DNA of 64,000 nt from Sphingomonas sp. OV641 (GTDB lineage: Bacteria; Pseudomonadota; Alphaproteobacteria; Sphingomonadales; Sphingomonadaceae), in contig NZ_FNZB01000007.1 of assembly GCF_900109205.1 (NCBI RefSeq), positions 14,077 to 78,076 on the forward strand, given 5' to 3'. The position numbers and the translations under genes were made by a program. The notes under the pieces were generated by a model. That model was not told where the DNA came from and did no database searches. It saw only the letters and a program-made list of their open reading frames with translations. This document shows positions 9,279 to 18,361 of the stretch, in pieces (position 1 is the stretch's first letter; each line of letters opens with the position of its first letter).

Positions 9279-10799
9279 TCAGAACAGGCCGAGCGCGTGC
9301 TCGTCATAGGAGACGAGCAGGTTCTTGGTCTGCTGATAATGGTCGAGCATCATCCGGTGATTTTCACGCCCGAAGCCCGACGCCTTGTATCCGCCGAAGG
9401 CGGCATGGGCGGGGTACTGATGATAGCAGTTGGTCCAGACCCGCCCGGCCTCGATCGCGCGGCCGAGCCGGTAGGCGGTGTTGCCGCTCCGGGTCCAGAC
9501 GCCCGCGCCAAGACCGTAGGCGGTGTCGTTGGCAAGTGCGATCGCCTCCTCGACCGTCTTGAAGGTGGTGACCGACAGGACGGGACCGAAGATCTCCTCC
9601 TGGAAGATGCGCATGTGGTTCTGACCCACGAACACCGTCGGCTGCACGAAATAGCCCTGGTCGAGCGCACCGCCCGGCAGCGCCCTGGCGCCACCGACCA
9701 GACACTGCGCGCCCTCGGCCTTGCCGATATCGATATAGCCCAGGATCTTGTGGAGCTGGTCCTCCGACGCCTGCGCGCCGACCTGGACCGAGGGGTCGAG
9801 CGGATCGCCCTGGCGGATCGCGGCGACGCGCGCCACGGCGCGCTCGATGAAGCGGTCGAAGATCGACTCATGGATCAGCGCACGCGACGGGCAGGTGCAG
9901 ACCTCGCCCTTGTTGAACGCGAACAAAGTAAAGCCTTCGAGCGCCTTGTCGAAGAAGGCATCGTCGTCGTCGAGCACGTCCGCCATGAAGATGTTCGGCG
10001 ACTTGCCGCCAAGCTCCATAGTCTGGGGGATCAGATGGTCGGCGGCCGCATGCATGATCTGCTTGCCGGTGACGGTCTCGCCGGTGAACGAGACCTTGGC
10101 GATGCGCGGATTGGCGGCGATCGCCTGGCCGACGGTCCGTCCCGGGCCGGTAACGACATTGAGCACGCCGGGCGGCAGGATGTCGGCGGTGAGCTCGGCG
10201 AACATCAGCAAGGTGAGCGGCGTCTGGGATGCGGGTTTGATGACGGTGCAGTTGCCCGCCGCCAGCGCCGGGGCGATCTTCCACGCCGCCATCAGCAGCG
10301 GGAAGTTCCACGGGATGATCTGGCCGACGACGCCGAGCGGCTCGCGGAAATGATAGGCGATGGTGTCCGCATCGATCGTCGAGATGCCGCCTTCCTCCGC
10401 CCGGATGCAGCCGGCGAAGTAGCGGAAATGGTCGATCGCGAGCGGCACGTCGGCAGCGCGCGTCTCGCGGATCGGCTTGCCATTGTCGATCGTCTCGGCA
10501 AGTGCCAGCAACTCCAGATTGTCTTCGAGCCGGTCGGCGACGCGATTGAGAATCCTGGCGCGTTCGGCGGGCGCGATCCTTGCCCATTGATCCTTGGCGG
10601 CGTGCGCCGCATCGAGCGCGCGCTCGACATCTTCCGGCGTCGACAGCGCGAACTCGGCGATCTGGGCGCCATTGATCGGGCTCGTGTCCGCGAAATACTC
10701 GCCGCTCGCAGGAGCGCTCCATCGACCACCGATGAAATTATCATAGCGGTGTCGGAAGGAGGCCGCCGCGTTAATGGTCCCGATCGCCTTCTCGAACAT
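9279..10799 (-). CDS. NAD-dependent aldehyde dehydrogenase
   Basis: Aldehyde dehydrogenase superfamily, 506 residues, full length for the family. Visible motifs: [17 protein letters not shown] (coenzyme binding), [10 protein letters not shown] (general base Glu), catalytic Cys in [11 protein letters not shown], and [10 protein letters not shown]. It belongs to the acetaldehyde/medium-chain aldehyde group and forms an operon with the downstream alcohol dehydrogenase. The first Met (10799) gives the normal N-terminus. Confidence 0.94.
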   Translation of the reverse strand: MFEKAIGTINAAASFRHRYDNFIGGRWSAPASGEYFADTSPINGAQIAEFALSTPEDVERALDAAHAAKDQWARIAPAERARILNRVADRLEDNLELLALAETIDNGKPIRETRAADVPLAIDHFRYFAGCIRAEEGGISTIDADTIAYHFREPLGVVGQIIPWNFPLLMAAWKIAPALAAGNCTVIKPASQTPLTLLMFAELTADILPPGVLNVVTGPGRTVGQAIAANPRIAKVSFTGETVTGKQIMHAAADHLIPQTMELGGKSPNIFMADVLDDDDAFFDKALEGFTLFAFNKGEVCTCPSRALIHESIFDRFIERAVARVAAIRQGDPLDPSVQVGAQASEDQLHKILGYIDIGKAEGAQCLVGGARALPGGALDQGYFVQPTVFVGQNHMRIFQEEIFGPVLSVTTFKTVEEAIALANDTAYGLGAGVWTRSGNTAYRLGRAIEAGRVWTNCYHQYPAHAAFGGYKASGFGRENHRMMLDHYQQTKNLLVSYDEHALGLF

Positions 10800-11051
10800 A
10801 ACCTGACTCCATCTCTATCGATGGCCTGACGGAGTAATCTCTTTGCCCGGGCGGCCTATAAGTAAGTTCCGCAGAAGTTAGTCTGGCATCGGTGTCGCGG
10901 GCTTTGAGTGTCAGACACGCCAACGGAGCCGATGACTATTCATCGACTCCCGAACCTATTCGCGCACGCCTGATCGGAATTATGCCGAGACACGCTTACT
11001 CGGCCGATTCTTGTTTAGGTGAGGGCGGCGCTTGGCATTCCAATTCTGGCA

Positions 11052-11381
11052 TTACGCCCGGATGCGCTTTAGGCTCACCCAATCGCCTTTCTGAAGCGTC
11101 CCGTCCCTCACGCGGAAATGAGCGTAATGGTCGTCGAAAATCTGGTCGACTTCGACATGACCGACAAGGCGGCGGTGGCGCGGCGTTGCGTGATAGACTT
11201 CGAGTATCTGCCCGATGTGCGCGCCATCGGCCTTGCCCAGGCAGGCCACTGTGCCGCCCGCATCCGTACGGACGATCTTGCCGCGCATGAACAAGCTATG
11301 GCCGATACCCTGTGCGAGGAGCGGCGTGCTGCCAAAGAGCAGAAAGCCAACAGCAGCACCGACGCCAAGATGCTTTCGCAT
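11052..11381 (-). CDS. Small periplasmic protein, paralogue of 23852-24208
   Basis: 109 residues with a signal peptide (cleavage near PLLAQG). The mature part begins QGIGHSLFMRGKIV and has CLGKADGA, GQILEVYH and a C-terminal VEVDQIFDDHYAHFRV segment. The protein at 23852-24208 shows the same pattern in the same order, so they are paralogues. I do not recognise a named family. Both sit among copper genes and are likely metal-stress-responsive envelope proteins; this is inference. ATG 11381 has GAGAGGAA upstream and is preferred to GTG 11399. Confidence 0.8.
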   Translation of the reverse strand: MRKHLGVGAAVGFLLFGSTPLLAQGIGHSLFMRGKIVRTDAGGTVACLGKADGAHIGQILEVYHATPRHRRLVGHVEVDQIFDDHYAHFRVRDGTLQKGDWVSLKRIRA

Positions 11382-11467
11382 CACTGTTTCCTCTCTCACG
11401 TTAGTTGCTCGGTCCCGGCTTTGAAAGCTGGGAGCACGGGGCGACGCTGGGCATCGTCAAAGAACTG

Positions 11468-11493
11468 GCCCGCCGCGGGGCGGCGGCGGGCCC
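11468..11493 (-). terminator. Hairpin terminator after the Met/His-rich gene
   Basis: A 10-bp GC stem (GGCCCGCCGC with GCGGCGGGCC, loop of 6) followed on the minus strand by a short T-containing run (AGTTCTTTG). It lies 36 nt past the stop of the 11529-11930 gene. Confidence 0.65.
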
Positions 11494-11528
11494 TCAGCCC
11501 CGGGGGTGTTTTATCGGGGCTGGAAACT

Positions 11529-11930
11529 TCACATGTCGCTCATCGGCTTGTCGGCCATGGGCTTGGCGGTCTTCTTCTTCGCGGCCGGCTTGGCCTTCTT
11601 CATCGGCATCTTGCAGCAGCCACTCTTCGCCTTACCGGCCATGCCCGAGCCGTTCGATGCAGGCGACCCGCCGGACATGCCGGCCATCCCCGACATGCCC
11701 TGTTGATCCTGCTGGGCCGGTTGCCCCGGCTGCTTCTGCGCGCCGGCCTGATGATCCTTCATCATCTGATCGTGCATCTGCTGCCCGCCATGATCCATGC
11801 CCTGCTGGTGGGCATGGGCCGGCGCAGTCTGCGCGGGCGCGGGCGTCGACTGGGCGAGAGCGGTGCCGGCGGCGAAGGTTAGCGTCGCGAAGAGGCTGAT
11901 GGTCGCCGCGCGAAATATCGTCTGTCGCAT
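11529..11930 (-). CDS. Met/His-rich periplasmic copper-associated protein
   Basis: 133 residues: signal peptide (ending GTALAQS), then an Ala/Pro/Gln linker, a His/Met cluster (HAHQQGMDHGGQQMHDQMM), a Gly/Ser/Met segment (MSGMAGMSGG), and a Lys-rich tail with KSGCCKMPMKKAK and repeated KPMADKPMSDM. The content of Met, His and a Cys pair suggests Cu(I) binding in the periplasm. Low complexity prevents family assignment. Two putative regulatory motifs lie upstream (12021-12038 and 12077-12101). Confidence 0.8.
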   Translation of the reverse strand: MRQTIFRAATISLFATLTFAAGTALAQSTPAPAQTAPAHAHQQGMDHGGQQMHDQMMKDHQAGAQKQPGQPAQQDQQGMSGMAGMSGGSPASNGSGMAGKAKSGCCKMPMKKAKPAAKKKTAKPMADKPMSDM

Positions 11931-12020
11931 TGAGGGTCTCCGAGTGTTCGTCCTGTTGCCCGATCGACGTTCCGATCCCGGCAATTCCGAAGCTTCAATG
12001 CTGCTAGCGAGACGCAGTCT

Positions 12021-12038
12021 GTATACGTAACTTACGAA
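12021..12038 (-). promoter_or_regulatory. Shared GTATACGTAA box, copy 1
   Basis: Plus-strand sequence GTATACGTAACTTACGAA, containing the inverted repeat CGTAA-C-TTACG. It lies 91 nt upstream of the start at 11930. Near-identical boxes lie upstream of the 12254-12544 gene and the 23852-24208 gene, in the same orientation and at similar distance. A common operator or promoter element is inferred. Confidence 0.6.
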
Positions 12039-12076
12039 TCCGCTTTTGATCGCGACAAGCATGCGCGGGATCGTGC

Positions 12077-12101
12077 GGGGTGGACCATGGTCCAAGGTCA
12101 A
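12077..12101 (-). promoter_or_regulatory. MerR-type operator/promoter candidate, copy 1
   Basis: On the minus strand TTGACC is followed by TTGGACCATGGTCC, a perfect 12-bp dyad (12082-12093) placed in what would be a 19-bp spacer. This is the arrangement of MerR-family promoters, but the -10 is poor. The same block occurs upstream of the cueR-like gene at 23729-23754. Confidence 0.5.
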
Positions 12102-12143
12102 GCGAATTCATGATCCCGCTTGATGGCGGCCGGCAGCGAAGTG

Positions 12144-12183
12144 CAAAAACCAATTGGCCCGCCGTGGGAGAACGGCGGGCCAA
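12144..12183 (-). terminator. Hairpin terminator after 12254-12544
   Basis: A 12-bp perfect stem, TTGGCCCGCCGT (12154-12165) with ACGGCGGGCCAA (12172-12183), loop of 6, followed on the minus strand by a T-rich run (TTGGTTTTTG). It is a strong intrinsic terminator for the minus-strand gene ending at 12254. Confidence 0.8.
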
Positions 12184-12253
12184 AGCTGCGGTTGAACCAG
12201 GCCACGGTCGTTGGCCACCCAGCCTCGTGGTCGGAGCTGGCTTAATTGCAGGG

Positions 12254-12544
12254 TCAGCAACCACCCCGCGACCTATGCAACATGCGGGAGGCTCCGTCCT
12301 GGGTCCCCATCTCCCGCATAGCGATCCGATGGTCCTGCATCATCTCACCGTGCATCCGCACTTCGCGGTGTCGCATGCCTTGCATCTGGGCCGTGTCGGA
12401 CCGAGCCGGCGCCGGCTTCGCCTTGAGCGTCTGTTCAAGGTCGGGCATGCCCGGCGGCATCCCATCGGCGAGAACTGGCCCGGCGCCGACGGCAAGGACG
12501 CCAAAGGCTGCGAGCGAAGCGATAATCGCTGCTTTCTTGCGCAA
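12254..12544 (-). CDS. Met/His-rich small periplasmic protein
   Basis: About 96 residues: signal peptide (RKKAAIIASLAAFGVLA..VLADG) and a mature region rich in Met, His and Arg (MQGMRHREVRMHGEMMQDHR), ending with a Cys. No named family recognised; by context a periplasmic copper-binding or copper-responsive protein. TTG 12544 is chosen because AAGGA lies 6 nt upstream; TTG 12559 is possible. There is no ATG at the natural position. A GTATACGTAA box lies about 105 nt upstream. Confidence 0.65.
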   Translation of the reverse strand: MRKKAAIIASLAAFGVLAVGAGPVLADGMPPGMPDLEQTLKAKPAPARSDTAQMQGMRHREVRMHGEMMQDHRIAMREMGTQDGASRMLHRSRGGC

Positions 12545-12652
12545 ATATGATTCCTTCAAGTCTGAGTTTCAGTGCGACCGGACACATGCCCGGTCGATTC
12601 TCGCTCCCCAAGGAGCTTGCCGTTGAGATGGTATCGGCCTGGAGGTGGCAGT

Positions 12653-12670
12653 ATACGTAATTTGCGAAGC
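12653..12670 (-). promoter_or_regulatory. Shared GTATACGTAA box, copy 2
   Basis: Plus-strand GTATACGTAATTTGCGAA, differing from copy 1 at two positions, 109 nt upstream of the TTG start at 12544. Confidence 0.6.
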
Positions 12671-13172
12671 TGGCGGTCAGCCTGCAATGTCCGCTTTAGT
12701 TCGGCTACTAGCAAAAGCTGGGCGCGGATGACCGAAGACGGCGGCCATCAAAGCCTCCGCCTAGCCCGAGCACTGGGAAGCGACGCCGCCTGCTGCAGTG
12801 GCGAACAGCGAAAGGTAAATCGCACGCCGCTTTTGCTTCGGCGCGATCGTGGCAAGGCCCACCGCCGAACCAGCCACTCGGACTGGCCCAGGCTAAATTG
12901 TCGGAATAGACGCTCGCTCGGATCGGTGTCGCAGTGATTGAACGCTCGCCTGGCTGATTATTGATCAACTGGCGAGGGCCGCAACCAGCTTAGAAGGGCA
13001 ATTTTGTCTTCCCAGAGGGGGCGGGCACAAAAGCGATCGGTTCGGGTATTACGGATATTGCCCTCCCGCGCGCCCTTTAAGGGAAGAGCGGCGCTTCGCC
13101 TCGGTGGATCTCATCGGGATCGAGAAAAGCGCGTTTGCGTCAGTTTCACGATTGCTCAGGAGGGGCTTCGAA
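12671..13172 (+). other. Intergenic stretch between divergent genes
   Basis: About 500 nt between the minus-strand gene upstream region and the multicopper oxidase. No convincing coding frame: the available frames are short and Arg/Ser/Gly-rich. It should contain the promoter of the multicopper oxidase gene, but I see no clear -35/-10 pair. Confidence 0.5.
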
Positions 13173-14639
13173 ATGACTTTTCTGAGCCGGCGAACTGTCT
13201 TGGCGGGCGGAGGCCTCCTGCTGGGGGCGGCATGCACGCGCAGATTTGCGACGCCGGACCAAGCAGGCACGCTGCCCATTCCTCGCCTGTTAGATGCACG
13301 CGACCATGGGCAGAGAATTGGACTGAGGGCGCAGGAAGGGGAAACCACTTTCTTCCCAGGGCGGCGGAGCGCCACCATGGGATACAACGGAAGCTATCTC
13401 GGCCCGACTCTGCGGGTACATCGCGGGGACGACGTGACGGTGACTGTCAGCAACAATCTGTCTGCTGATACCACGGTTCACTGGCACGGGCTGCTCGTAC
13501 CGGGAGAGCTGGACGGCAGCCCCCACCAGACCATTAGTCCAGGCGAGACTTGGCGTCCGACGCTGCCGATCCGTCAGCCGGCGGCCACTCTCTTTTATCA
13601 TTCGCATGCACACGGCCGAACGGCGGAGCAGGTCTATGCAGGCCTAGCGGGATTGCTCTTCGTCACCGACGAGGAAGAGCAAGGTCTCGGTTTGCCTTCG
13701 GATTACGGCGTCGACGATCTACCAATCTTGATCCAGGATCGGCAGTTCGTGGATGGCCGTCTGGTGTTACCGGCGGGCATGATGGTGGCGCTGGACGGGA
13801 GGCGGGGCAACGTTATTCTCGTAAACGGCGCGTACAACCCGCGAGCAGACGTTCCCAGAAGCTTAGTGCGGCTGCGGCTCGTAAATGGTTCGAATGCCCG
13901 GACTTACGATCTTTCGTTCAGCGACGGACGAGCCTTTTATTGGATCGGCACCGAGGGCGGCCTTTTGGAAAAGTCCGTTGAATTGCAGTCCCTCACTCTG
14001 GCCTCCGGTCAGCGGGCTGAGATCTTGGTGGACTTCAGCGATGGCAAACCGGTCTCGTTGGTATCGGCTCCGGACCAAAGCACCCTCAGGATGCATGGCA
14101 TGGGCATGATGCATCGGCACGAGGCTAGCGAAAACAACGCAGGGGATGAAACTGTCCTCACATTTTCACCGCGCTTGGCATCGAGTAAGCGAGGTAGCAC
14201 CACGCTTCCGCTCCTCCTGGCGTCCCGCGCGGTGCCAGATCCGGCGACGGTCGTCGCACGGCGACGTCTGGTGCTCAACATGAGGCTGGGAGGTATGATG
14301 GATAGCGACGAAGAGCCGCTAACGATCAACCACAGGCGATTCGATATTGATCGCATCGATGAGGAAGTCGAGCTTGGCGCCGTCGAGATATGGAAAGTCT
14401 CCGGGCAGAAAATGGCCCATCCCTTCCACATTCATGGAGTGCACTTCGACGTGCTACGTCGCGATGGCGAGGAACCAGATCTTCTTGATCAGGGGCCACG
14501 TGACACCATCGTCGTGGACGAACCGGTCGAGTTATTAATCCGCTTCGACCAGCCTGCTTCAAAAGCGCCCTTCCTGTTCCATTGCCATATCCTGGAGCAC
14601 GAGGACGAAGGCATGATGGGTCAGTTTTCCGTGACGTAG
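13173..14639 (+). CDS. CueO-like multicopper oxidase, predicted Tat lipoprotein
   Basis: Multicopper oxidase of 488 residues. The N-terminus has a twin-arginine motif (SRRTVLAGGG) and then LLLGAAC, a lipobox, so it may be a Tat-exported lipoprotein. Copper ligand motifs: VHWHG, YHSHAHG, HPFHIHG and FHCHILEHEDEGMM. A Met/His patch (MHGMGMMHRHE) resembles the methionine-rich substrate site of CueO. It probably oxidises Cu(I) in the periplasm. ATG 13173 is preceded by CAGGAGGGG; the open frame to 13104 lacks a signal. Codon use is less GC-rich than in the copA operon, suggesting a different origin. Confidence 0.9.
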   Translation: MTFLSRRTVLAGGGLLLGAACTRRFATPDQAGTLPIPRLLDARDHGQRIGLRAQEGETTFFPGRRSATMGYNGSYLGPTLRVHRGDDVTVTVSNNLSADTTVHWHGLLVPGELDGSPHQTISPGETWRPTLPIRQPAATLFYHSHAHGRTAEQVYAGLAGLLFVTDEEEQGLGLPSDYGVDDLPILIQDRQFVDGRLVLPAGMMVALDGRRGNVILVNGAYNPRADVPRSLVRLRLVNGSNARTYDLSFSDGRAFYWIGTEGGLLEKSVELQSLTLASGQRAEILVDFSDGKPVSLVSAPDQSTLRMHGMGMMHRHEASENNAGDETVLTFSPRLASSKRGSTTLPLLLASRAVPDPATVVARRRLVLNMRLGGMMDSDEEPLTINHRRFDIDRIDEEVELGAVEIWKVSGQKMAHPFHIHGVHFDVLRRDGEEPDLLDQGPRDTIVVDEPVELLIRFDQPASKAPFLFHCHILEHEDEGMMGQFSVT

Positions 14640-14782
14640 TGGGAACAACTCAAGAAGCGAAATCCTGCATATGCCAATAAGGGGGCAATGCTCGACGTGT
14701 GACTTCGAACTCCACTCTCGTTTTTGTTCCCTTTTCGGGCTTGGGCCAGAACGTTTCGCACATCTCGATCGAAGGCATTCGA

Positions 14783-15229
14783 TCATCCCGGACACTTGTG
14801 CATCACATGACGAACCCTGCGGTTCGTCACGGCCACCAGGCGCCGCGGGCCGCGCTCTATAATGACCATACGCTTGTCGGGCCGTCCCGCGGCCGCTGTC
14901 AGTACTCGCGGCAATGAGTAATAGATGGTATCGCCGCGTTCATACCACTTTCCTCCGCCAAGCGGCGTCTGGTCAGGCAATCGGATTTCGCTGTAAGATC
15001 CGTTGCGATTAAGAACCCAGGCCATCCCCGACTTACAGCCGGATCGGCCATCAAATGACCAGACACCCGCGAGCTTGGTGGTCGAGGTATCTTCCCTTGC
15101 GGGAACGACCCTGGCCGGCGAAGGTAGCGTTGGCACAGTGAGCGCGGCGAAAATCGCCCAGATGGAACACGACCACCGTGTGAAAGTGAGCAGCCGGCAT
15201 CGATATAACCCGTTAAGCGCGATCGTCAT
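14783..15229 (-). CDS. Predicted secreted protein of unknown function
   Basis: 148 residues with an N-terminal hydrophobic segment (about 20-38) and a mature part containing GVWSFDGRSGCKSGMAWVL and GGGKWYERGDTIYYSLP, a pattern of short beta strands. Residues near the end (KRMVIIERGPRRLVAVTN) look strand-rich too. No family recognised. Faces the multicopper oxidase convergently. Confidence 0.6.
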   Translation of the reverse strand: MTIALNGLYRCRLLTFTRWSCSIWAIFAALTVPTLPSPARVVPAREDTSTTKLAGVWSFDGRSGCKSGMAWVLNRNGSYSEIRLPDQTPLGGGKWYERGDTIYYSLPRVLTAAAGRPDKRMVIIERGPRRLVAVTNRRVRHVMHKCPG

Positions 15230-15709
15230 ACTGTTCCCTTCCGATCCACACTCACTCCGCTGCGAGCTTCGTTGGTTGCCCTGGGCAGACTATGCCGACC
15301 ATCTGCCGGTGGTAATGCGTATTTGTCGCTAGACAGAAGAGACGCCTGCGATGGCATCTGATCGCAGATCGCCCAGGACAAGGCAGCCGACGCAGAACTT
15401 GGGATGACGGTGATCGTCTCATGCGCAGTGCAAGCGAGCAACCACATGAGCGGTAACGGGGGTGACGAGTTCGCTTCCGGACGAGGAAAAGGTGACCAGG
15501 TGACCTTCATTCTATCCCGACATGTTGGTTTGGACGCTCAAGCCGGGTGCCGAGGCGGAGGCATATAGGCCCGCCCGATGTACTAATCGCAAGCGACCGG
15601 TTTTCGGTTCTGATGCTCTTGCGCCCCAGTCAACCGACCGATCGCCATTCGTATATATCACAATTTCGCGGGTCGTTCCCCCCAGATAGGGTCAGAGCAG
15701 GTTCGAGTC
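15230..15709 (+). other. Intergenic stretch without convincing gene
   Basis: About 480 nt. A 94-codon minus frame (15226-15510) exists but has low-complexity, non-protein-like composition. No hairpin, repeat or RNA gene recognised. It separates the divergent secreted-protein and UspA genes and likely holds their promoters. Confidence 0.5.
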
Positions 15710-16810
15710 GTGGAGGGGACGCCAGGCCGAAATGCCGGTTGTTCCCGCTGTCCTAGCCGCCACGAATTCGATGGAGATCCAAGGCAAGAGGAGCATTTGA
15801 TATCAGCCGCTTCAGCATTTCCAGCTCTGGCGCAGGCGTCCCCCCGACCGCAGTCCGGGATTGTCGCCTGTATCGATTGCTCCGATCATGATGCGTGGAT
15901 CTACTCACACGCTCGTGCGCTCGCGACAACGCTCGACGTCCCTATTACCCTGCTACAAGTACTTGACGGCGAGGGCTCGACGCGCTCTCGTCCAGACCCG
16001 ATTGAATGTAACCTCCGGCGGCGCGAAGCCCTGCGCGCCCTCGATCGATGCGCCGCCGCGACCAGCGCACCTCCAACCAAAACCTCCATCGAATTGGCCG
16101 AAGGCCAAACCGCGGAGGAAATTTGCCGCTTTGTCCGAGAGTGCGACGACGGCATGGTCGTACTGGGAAGACGAGGCAGGCAAGAGGCCGGTCGCCCGGG
16201 CATGGGGGCAACCGTGCACAAGGTGCTCATGCAGACGCCAGCCCCGGTCCTGCTCGTACCGGTAGAGGCCCCGCTTCCGGCAGCGCCCTACAGAAGGGTT
16301 GTGGTGCCGCTTGACGGCTCTCGTTGGGCTGAGAGCGTGCTGCCCCTAGCTGTGCGTCTTGCGAAGGCCTCGGAAGCGGAACTCCTGCTCGTCCATGTCG
16401 TCCCTACGCCCGAGATGATCGAGGCACGGCCCCTGGAAGTCGAGGACAAGAAGCTTCAACAAGCCCTTATAGAGCGAAATGAGCAAGCAGCACGCAGCTA
16501 CCTGGATCGAACGAAATCCAACCTCTCGGCGTCCGGTCTACGAATGCGTACGATTTCGATCCGTGGCGAGGATGTACGCGAGGTGCTGTGCGATCTTATT
16601 CAGCGCGAGAGGGCCGATATTGCCGTCCTGTCCGCGCGCGGCCACAGCCATCGGCATGTTTCCGACGTACCCTATGGAACGGTCGCCTCCTACCTGATGA
16701 CGCATTGCAATGTACCAATGCTCGTAACGCCTGCGACAATCCGCTCGGGAAAAGCGCAGATCGCCGTAGGGCATAATTGCCTCCGGCTACCCCTCGCCGC
16801 CCAAGCCTGA
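15710..16810 (+). CDS. Tandem universal stress protein (two UspA domains)
   Basis: Two Usp folds in tandem. The first (about residues 45-185) has IVACIDCSDHD and VLGRRGRQEAGRPGMGATVHKVL; the second (about 190-345) has RVVVPLDGSRWAESVL and the ATP-binding-like LSARGHSHRHVSDVPYGTVASYL. Usp proteins respond to stress, often under FixK/FNR control in alphaproteobacteria. The start is uncertain: GTG 15710 gives a 45-residue leader of doubtful coding quality, and TTG 15797 is also possible. Followed at once by the glucan-synthase-like fragment. Confidence 0.85.
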   Translation: MEGTPGRNAGCSRCPSRHEFDGDPRQEEHLISAASAFPALAQASPRPQSGIVACIDCSDHDAWIYSHARALATTLDVPITLLQVLDGEGSTRSRPDPIECNLRRREALRALDRCAAATSAPPTKTSIELAEGQTAEEICRFVRECDDGMVVLGRRGRQEAGRPGMGATVHKVLMQTPAPVLLVPVEAPLPAAPYRRVVVPLDGSRWAESVLPLAVRLAKASEAELLLVHVVPTPEMIEARPLEVEDKKLQQALIERNEQAARSYLDRTKSNLSASGLRMRTISIRGEDVREVLCDLIQRERADIAVLSARGHSHRHVSDVPYGTVASYLMTHCNVPMLVTPATIRSGKAQIAVGHNCLRLPLAAQA

Positions 16811-16812
16811 TC

Positions 16813-17472
16813 ATGGCCGATATTGAGGGGACCGACCCTATTTCGGGGGCGGCCGACGAGACCGCCACACGCCATCAGCTGACAGGATTGATCGGTCGCT
16901 CAGCGCCTCTTCCCATCTGGGCGCATCTCGACGCCATGAAAGACTGGCTGGCTCGAGCCCGCCAGGCAGCCACGCAAGCCGACCAGCGCGGCAGCGCCGC
17001 AGCCGAATGGCTACTCGACAACGACTATCAGATCCAGCGCGCGATCCTGCAAATTGGTGAGGGTCTTCCGAAGGCTTTCTACGCGAAACTTCCCGGTCTT
17101 GCTGAAGACGGCCTCAGGCGACCACGCGCCCATCAAGTCGCGCAGTCTCTGCTTCTGGCGTCTCACCTGCAAGTCTCACTGTCCTCGGCTGTCGAATTCG
17201 TCGTTCGATATCAGAATAAGATGCCGCTCAGCATAGCTGAAACCTGGGCGATTCCTACGATGCTACGTATCGTTTGTCTTGAAATGATCGTTACGGGTTT
17301 CACCCAACTTTTTCCTCAAGTCGCTCCCCCTTTTGCACTAACGAACGCCATGGGCAAGGCGCCTGAGGAGATCCGTAGCGCAGCGCATTACATTTCAACC
17401 AGCAACGACAAAGATGGCATCGCCGATGCCATCGACGCATTTCTGCTGCCGCTTGTGGGAGGATCATCATGA
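16813..17472 (+). pseudogene. N-terminal fragment of an NdvB-like cyclic beta-1,2-glucan synthase
   Basis: 219 residues. The part from AAEWLLDNDYQIQRAI through LPKAFYAKLPGLA, AHQVAQSLLLASHL and PLSIAETWAIPTMLRIVCLEM matches the well-known N-terminal segment of NdvB/cyclic glucan synthases (AAEWLLDN..., LPKLA..., PLTIGELWA...). Full enzymes are about 2,800 residues; here the frame stops after FLLPLVGGSS, before the glycosyltransferase and phosphorylase domains. It overlaps the next gene by ATGA, so it is still in a translated unit. It is either a remnant or a reused stand-alone domain. Assignment is from memory of the family. Confidence 0.6.
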
Positions 17473-18215
17473 AGCGACTGGCCGCTTTCGACCTCGACGG
17501 AACGCTCGCGCTCAGCAAGCAGCCGCTCGACGATGAAATGGCGGATCTGCTTACCCGCCTGCTCGACGTGACGATGGTAGCGATCATCTCCGGAGGCGAC
17601 TGGCCGCAATTCGAGAAACAGGTGGTGTCGCGCATGCCCGCCCGGGCGCGGCTCGACAATTTCATCATCCAGCCGACCACGGGCACCAAGCTCTATCGTC
17701 ACGCCGACGGCCAATGGACGCGTATCTATGCCGATCTGTTCACCGGCGACGAAAGCCAGCGCATCCGCGAAGCACTGACGAAGGCGGTCGAGCAGGCGGG
17801 CTATCCAAACGAGAACATCTGGGGCGAGCAGATCGAGGATCGCGGCAGCCAGATCACATTCTCCGCGCTCGGTCAGGAGGCGCCGCTCGAGGCCAAGGAC
17901 ACGTGGGATCCCGATCACGCCAAGCGCAAGAAATTGCAGGCCCTGCTCCAGCCGTTGCTGCCAGGCTTTGCCATCAATATCGGCGGGGCGACATCGATCG
18001 ACATCACGCGCGAAGGGATAGACAAGGCCTATGGCCTTAAGCGCCTTTCCGAGCAGACCGGCGTCGCGCTCGACGAGATGATCTTCTTCGGTGACGCGAT
18101 CTTCCCGGGCGGAAATGATTATCCGGCCAAGCACCTCGGGCTGGATACCGTTCGAGTCCGCGACGTTGCCGAAACCAAGTCGGTGGTTGGCGCGATCGCT
18201 GCCTGGCTAGTCTAA
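17469..18215 (+). CDS. HAD-IIB family phosphatase, phosphomannomutase-like
   Basis: 248 residues. Motif I FDLDGTLA (Asp8/Asp10), motif II IISGGDW, a cap domain and motif IV FFGDAIFPGGNDYPA. The order and the last motif resemble the eukaryotic-type phosphomannomutase and sucrose/trehalose-phosphate phosphatase group of HAD-IIB. Likely acts on a sugar phosphate. Coupled to the NdvB-like fragment by a 4-nt overlap, which suggests a polysaccharide-related locus that was truncated. Confidence 0.85.
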   Translation: MKRLAAFDLDGTLALSKQPLDDEMADLLTRLLDVTMVAIISGGDWPQFEKQVVSRMPARARLDNFIIQPTTGTKLYRHADGQWTRIYADLFTGDESQRIREALTKAVEQAGYPNENIWGEQIEDRGSQITFSALGQEAPLEAKDTWDPDHAKRKKLQALLQPLLPGFAINIGGATSIDITREGIDKAYGLKRLSEQTGVALDEMIFFGDAIFPGGNDYPAKHLGLDTVRVRDVAETKSVVGAIAAWLV

Positions 18216-18361
18216 AAGCGCTACCGCCGATACCTAACCAGTCCCGCTTTCGCGCCCGTACGACCCAGCTTCGCAGCGGTCCCACATTGTGGAGCCGACG
18301 GATCGCTTCAATCGTGCCGGAGCTGCTTGACCCCACTACGCCTGGGCGCGTTCTAGGACAC

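Noticed and set aside
9018-10829. Plus-strand frame of 603 codons
   Set aside because: Antisense to the alcohol and aldehyde dehydrogenase genes, which have clear catalytic motifs; composition typical of a shadow.
12708-12968. 86-codon minus frame in the intergenic region
   Set aside because: No signal, no domain and no ribosome site; likely chance.
15226-15510. 94-codon minus frame upstream of the secreted-protein gene
   Set aside because: Low-complexity Ser/Ala/Pro composition, no signal or domain; treated as non-coding.
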